A DNA stretch of 64,000 bases from Apoda limacodes (lineage: Eukaryota > Arthropoda > Insecta > Lepidoptera > Limacodidae): the NCBI GenBank assembly GCA_946406115.1, contig OX291550.1, positions 31,596,722 through 31,660,721 on the forward strand. The letters run 5' to 3'. Of this stretch, positions 61,309 through 64,000 are shown one piece after another. Positions within the stretch are counted from its first letter, which is position 1. Every line of letters begins with the position of its first letter. The notes under the pieces were generated by a model, which did not search any database, was not told where the DNA came from, and saw nothing but the letters and a program-made list of their open reading frames with translations. Position numbers and translations under genes: made by a program.

Positions 61309-61996
61309 GTAACAATTGACACCTATTGAACGAAATAAAAAAATATATTACAACTACGTTGCGAACACACACACAAACACACATATTTTTCATTTCATTA
61401 ATGTTGCCCGTTAGCTTTTATCGTTTCGGATAAAAATCAAAAGTTTTTAAAATTGCACGAGGCGTCACAAGGTGGTTATAGCATTCAGAGGTTTTTTTAA
61501 TGAGCTGGTGGTAGCTGGAGGTATTTCAGAGTTTAGTTGGACAAATTTAACACACATCTAACACAAATTAAAAAAATAATGTGAGTGTAGACATGTTTAG
61601 AGAATGTATAATGGATGGTTTTGGAGATAGTATGACCATATTAAAAAATTGGTTCGGCAGCATGTACCGTACATGCAACTTCTCTTGAGAAAAATTCTTT
61701 TACAAAAAAAAAATTACGTCATATTGGATCCGCCATTTTGAATTTTAAAGAACTGATAAAAAATTCGAAATCAGCACCCTCGAAAACCCTTTACTACCCC
61801 TCGATACATGAAATTTATGTTGCGTGCATAAAAAAGTCAGTTTTTTACGGATAAAAAACGAACCGCTGGACCGATTTATTTCAGCCTCCTTTCAGATCTA
61901 AGCCATGACGTGGCGTATCGATTGATATGTCATCAGAGCGATTCGGTCCAGTAGTCATTGAGGAATCGAAAGCCAAAATATGTCTACATACATACG
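61309..61996. other. Raptor intron 16, start
   Basis: Generic AT-rich intron DNA; 61640-61900 resembles non-coding lepidopteran repeat fragments, no boundary set. Confidence 0.4.
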
Positions 61997-62004
61997 TACA
62001 CACA

Positions 62005-62047
<43 letters not shown>

Positions 62048-62076
62048 GCGCACACACACATACACACACGCGCACA

Positions 62077-62110
<34 letters not shown>
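61997..62110. repeat. (AC)n microsatellite with CGCG interruptions
   Basis: About 114 bp of AC dinucleotides with AT and CG interruptions. Confidence 0.95.
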
Positions 62111-62114
62111 TTTA

Positions 62115-62374
62115 TAATAGAATGCTGCGCACAGGGCACTTCCCTAGCAGCTGGAAAATGGCAACCAGGAAAGGACCGCAAGAAGGCAGTGAGTTACAGA
62201 CACATGAAGCTGCTGAGTACTCTCTTGAAAGTCTTCGAAAGATTACTCCCGGAAAATCCTTCAAAAGGGACATTAAACCGCGACCGAGAAAATTCGGCTT
62301 TGTACTGAATCATTCCACCACGTTGCAGCTTACTAGAGTTCTGGGCGATGTGGAGATGAAGCAAAGGAAGAAAG
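62115..62374 (+). pseudogene. Jockey-type LINE RT fragment
   Basis: RTGHFPSSWKMAT then, in another frame, KAVSYRHMKLLSTLLKVFERLL (compare the FPxxWKxA..SYRPISLLxxxxKxxERL block of Jockey RTs), and again in the first frame KFGFVLNHSTTLQLTRV (QFGFRxxHST..QLxR). Heavily frameshifted. Confidence 0.75.
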
Positions 62375-63340
62375 AATTATTATTTCAGATTTAATAATCA
62401 AATCTATTTACAAAAAGAAGGACTTGCAACGGGTTCTCCTTTGAGTCCCCTGCGGATATATTCATGGATAATTTTGGAACTAAAAACATAATTTCTGTAC
62501 TACTATAGATATGTAAATGACATAATATTGTGTTGGACAGGAAGAGACCAAGAACTAGAAAATTTTGTAAATAATTTAAACAACATACATCCAAAAATTT
62601 TATTTATGTTAGAAAAAGAACAAATTGGTAGGCTCAATTTTTTAGACTTAACTTTAAAAAAAGCCAAAACAAACATACATTTCAAATATATAGAAAACGA
62701 ACACCCACCAACACAGTTATTCCAGCTTCATCTTGTCATCCTTGGCAACATAAACTCGCGGCGTTCAATTCATACAAACATCGATTATTGTCAATACCTC
62801 TCAGTAAACAAGATTATTCTACAGAACTCAATATAATTTATTAAATAGCCAATTCCAATGGATACAACCAAAAAACGATAGACGGCTTAATCAAAAAGAA
62901 ACTTTATTCCAGGGCAACAGCGGAGCTCTACCCTGTTATTGAAAAAAATATTAAAAAATACAAAGGCAGTTTAATTTATTATGAAAAAAAATAGCTTTAT
63001 TAATAATTTATGTCGCCTACCATACAAATAATACATTAAAATAGACATTGTGCAATGTCAAAGAACGCACAGAACATTAAAAAAAGTCTGGTATATACAA
63101 GCTTACTTGCGGCGACTGCGATCACGTTTATATAGGTCAGACGGGTCGCAGTTTTGAAACAAGATAAAAAGAACACATTTTAGCGTACAATAATCAACAC
63201 TCAGATCGATCAAACTTTGCGAAACATCTTTTAGATTCAGGACATTCACAACTTGACAACCACACCTTCGATATTTCACATATATGTCAAAGAAGTTTAA
63301 AACTTTGCGTTTTGGAGCAGATGGAGAAAGTTCGGCTTGT
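62375..63340 (+). pseudogene. Penelope-like retroelement (RT palm plus GIY-YIG endonuclease)
   Basis: Blocks in order: YLQKEGLATGSPLSP (about 62410-62450), IFMDNFGTKNIIS, then WTGRDQELENFVNNLNNIHP and KEQIGRLNFLDLTLKKAKT (62535-62670), PASSCHPWQHKLAAFNSYKH (62725-62780), NGYNQKTIDGLIKKKLYS (about 62860-62905), and YKLTCGDCDHVYIGQTGRSF (63095-63155), whose YIG tyrosine belongs to a GIY-YIG nuclease, followed by SDRSNFAKHLLDSGHSQ. These are the hallmark combination of Penelope elements. Several frame changes and stops; no longer functional. Copy adjoins a LINE fragment and an AC microsatellite. Confidence 0.9.
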
Positions 63341-63794
63341 TTTTATCGGATTTGCAAGGTAATAATATTTTATCATGATAAGGAGATTCCAGGTAGGCTC
63401 ATGTTGTCATATAGGTAAACAGATAGACAACAGATCAGCAATCAGCGAGGTATTTCAGCTAAGTACAAAAGTGAATTAATATAAATTAGTTAACAATCTT
63501 GTTAACTTTTTTAAGGAAAATGTTTGCAAAACTCTTACTTTGCGGTGTGCCGTTTCGGTTGACTTTTAATTTTTAACTTTTATTGGCACACCAAATTTCA
63601 GAGAACAATACGAATGTTGCAAGGATGTATGTAACAAGTATGTTACGTATGAATTTTTATTTTAATAGTTTATGGTATACAATTTTTATAATTACGTACC
63701 AAAACTATTTTTACATATTAAATATATTTTTGAACAATATTAGTGGTAAGAAGAAAAGTAAGAAGGTCATATCGAATACCATATAGGAACTTAG
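63341..63794. other. Intron 16 DNA, nothing recognised
   Basis: AT-rich, no supported feature. Confidence 0.4.
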
Positions 63795-64000
63795 CTGATT
63801 TAAGTAAATAACAAAAAGGCTAGGGCCGAGAACGCTTCCCTGTGGAATACCATACTGTATCGGTATTTCCTGAGATAGAAAAGTGTCAATTTTGACTTTT
63901 TGATATCTATTGTTTAGGTATGATGTAAAGAGCTGTAGTGGCGTACCTCGAATACCAATATTTTGAAGTTTATCGATAAGTATGGGAATAGAGACGGTGT
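63795..64000 (-). pseudogene. LINE reverse transcriptase fragment running off the window
   Basis: Minus-strand reading: GIRGTPLQLFTSYLNNRYQK, then IQYGIPQGSVLGPSLFVIYL, the RT block just before the catalytic YxDD. The frame is open through the window edge; the upstream part lies beyond 64000. Confidence 0.85.

Noticed and set aside
61309..64000. Next raptor exon or WD40 repeats
   Set aside because: No matching coding after the 61308 donor; only retroelement debris is visible.

Overview
This window is animal nuclear DNA, most likely from a moth or butterfly (Lepidoptera). It is AT-rich and has long introns, GT-AG splicing, and a repeat load typical of that order: Jockey/CR1-like, RTE and Penelope retroelements, BEL/Pao and Ty3/gypsy LTR elements, piggyBac, tRNA-derived SINEs, and the familiar lepidopteran LINE tail that ends in AAAGTCAAAATGxTTTATTC (read antisense). 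The order-level call is an inference from repeat style and protein similarity; no database was searched.

The backbone is one host gene on the + strand: raptor (RPTOR), the substrate-presenting scaffold of mTORC1. Sixteen coding exons can be read from 6819 to 61308. Their splice phases match at every junction and add up to exactly 706 codons. They cover most of the caspase-like N-terminal domain (exons 1-5) and the armadillo-repeat region (exons 6-16). The initiator exon(s) lie before 6819 and the C-terminal WD40 exons lie after 64000. Introns range from 75 bp to 12.7 kb and almost all the other content of the window sits in them.

Layout: 1-6800 holds a small two-exon minus-strand gene, a broken THAP-domain exon, and a TA-flanked inverted-repeat element with 5S-rRNA-like sequence inside. 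6.8-11.4 kb: raptor exons 1-2 with a BEL/Pao remnant and a LINE endonuclease fragment between them. 11.5-23.8 kb (intron 2): an endogenous errantivirus-like remnant with env but no visible integrase, a LINE split by a clean TTAA-flanked piggyBac-type MITE, and a full-length LINE with an intact 988-codon ORF plus a damaged inverted copy. 23.8-26 kb: exons 3-5 with a foldback element carrying a 209-bp triplication. 26-37 kb (intron 5): a second THAP exon, a piggyBac transposase, LINE pieces and an inverted-repeat element. 37-39.2 kb: exons 6-7 with a SINE and a perfect 26-bp hairpin. 39.2-51.9 kb (intron 7): an 86-bp satellite-like array with higher-order structure and repeated CACGTG sites, a 3-kb inverted-repeat element hosting a LINE, and a BEL/Pao element split by an RTE LINE. 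51.9-61.3 kb: exons 8-16, with a 98%-identical young LINE copy in intron 9 and an 84-bp LINE insertion exactly at the exon 13 splice donor. 61.3-64 kb: Penelope and other retroelement debris.

The observation most worth following is the exon 13 insertion. An 8-bp target-site duplication has copied the splice donor, giving a weak donor upstream of the LINE and the original strong donor downstream. Use of the strong one would add LINE codons and an in-frame stop inside the raptor armadillo region.
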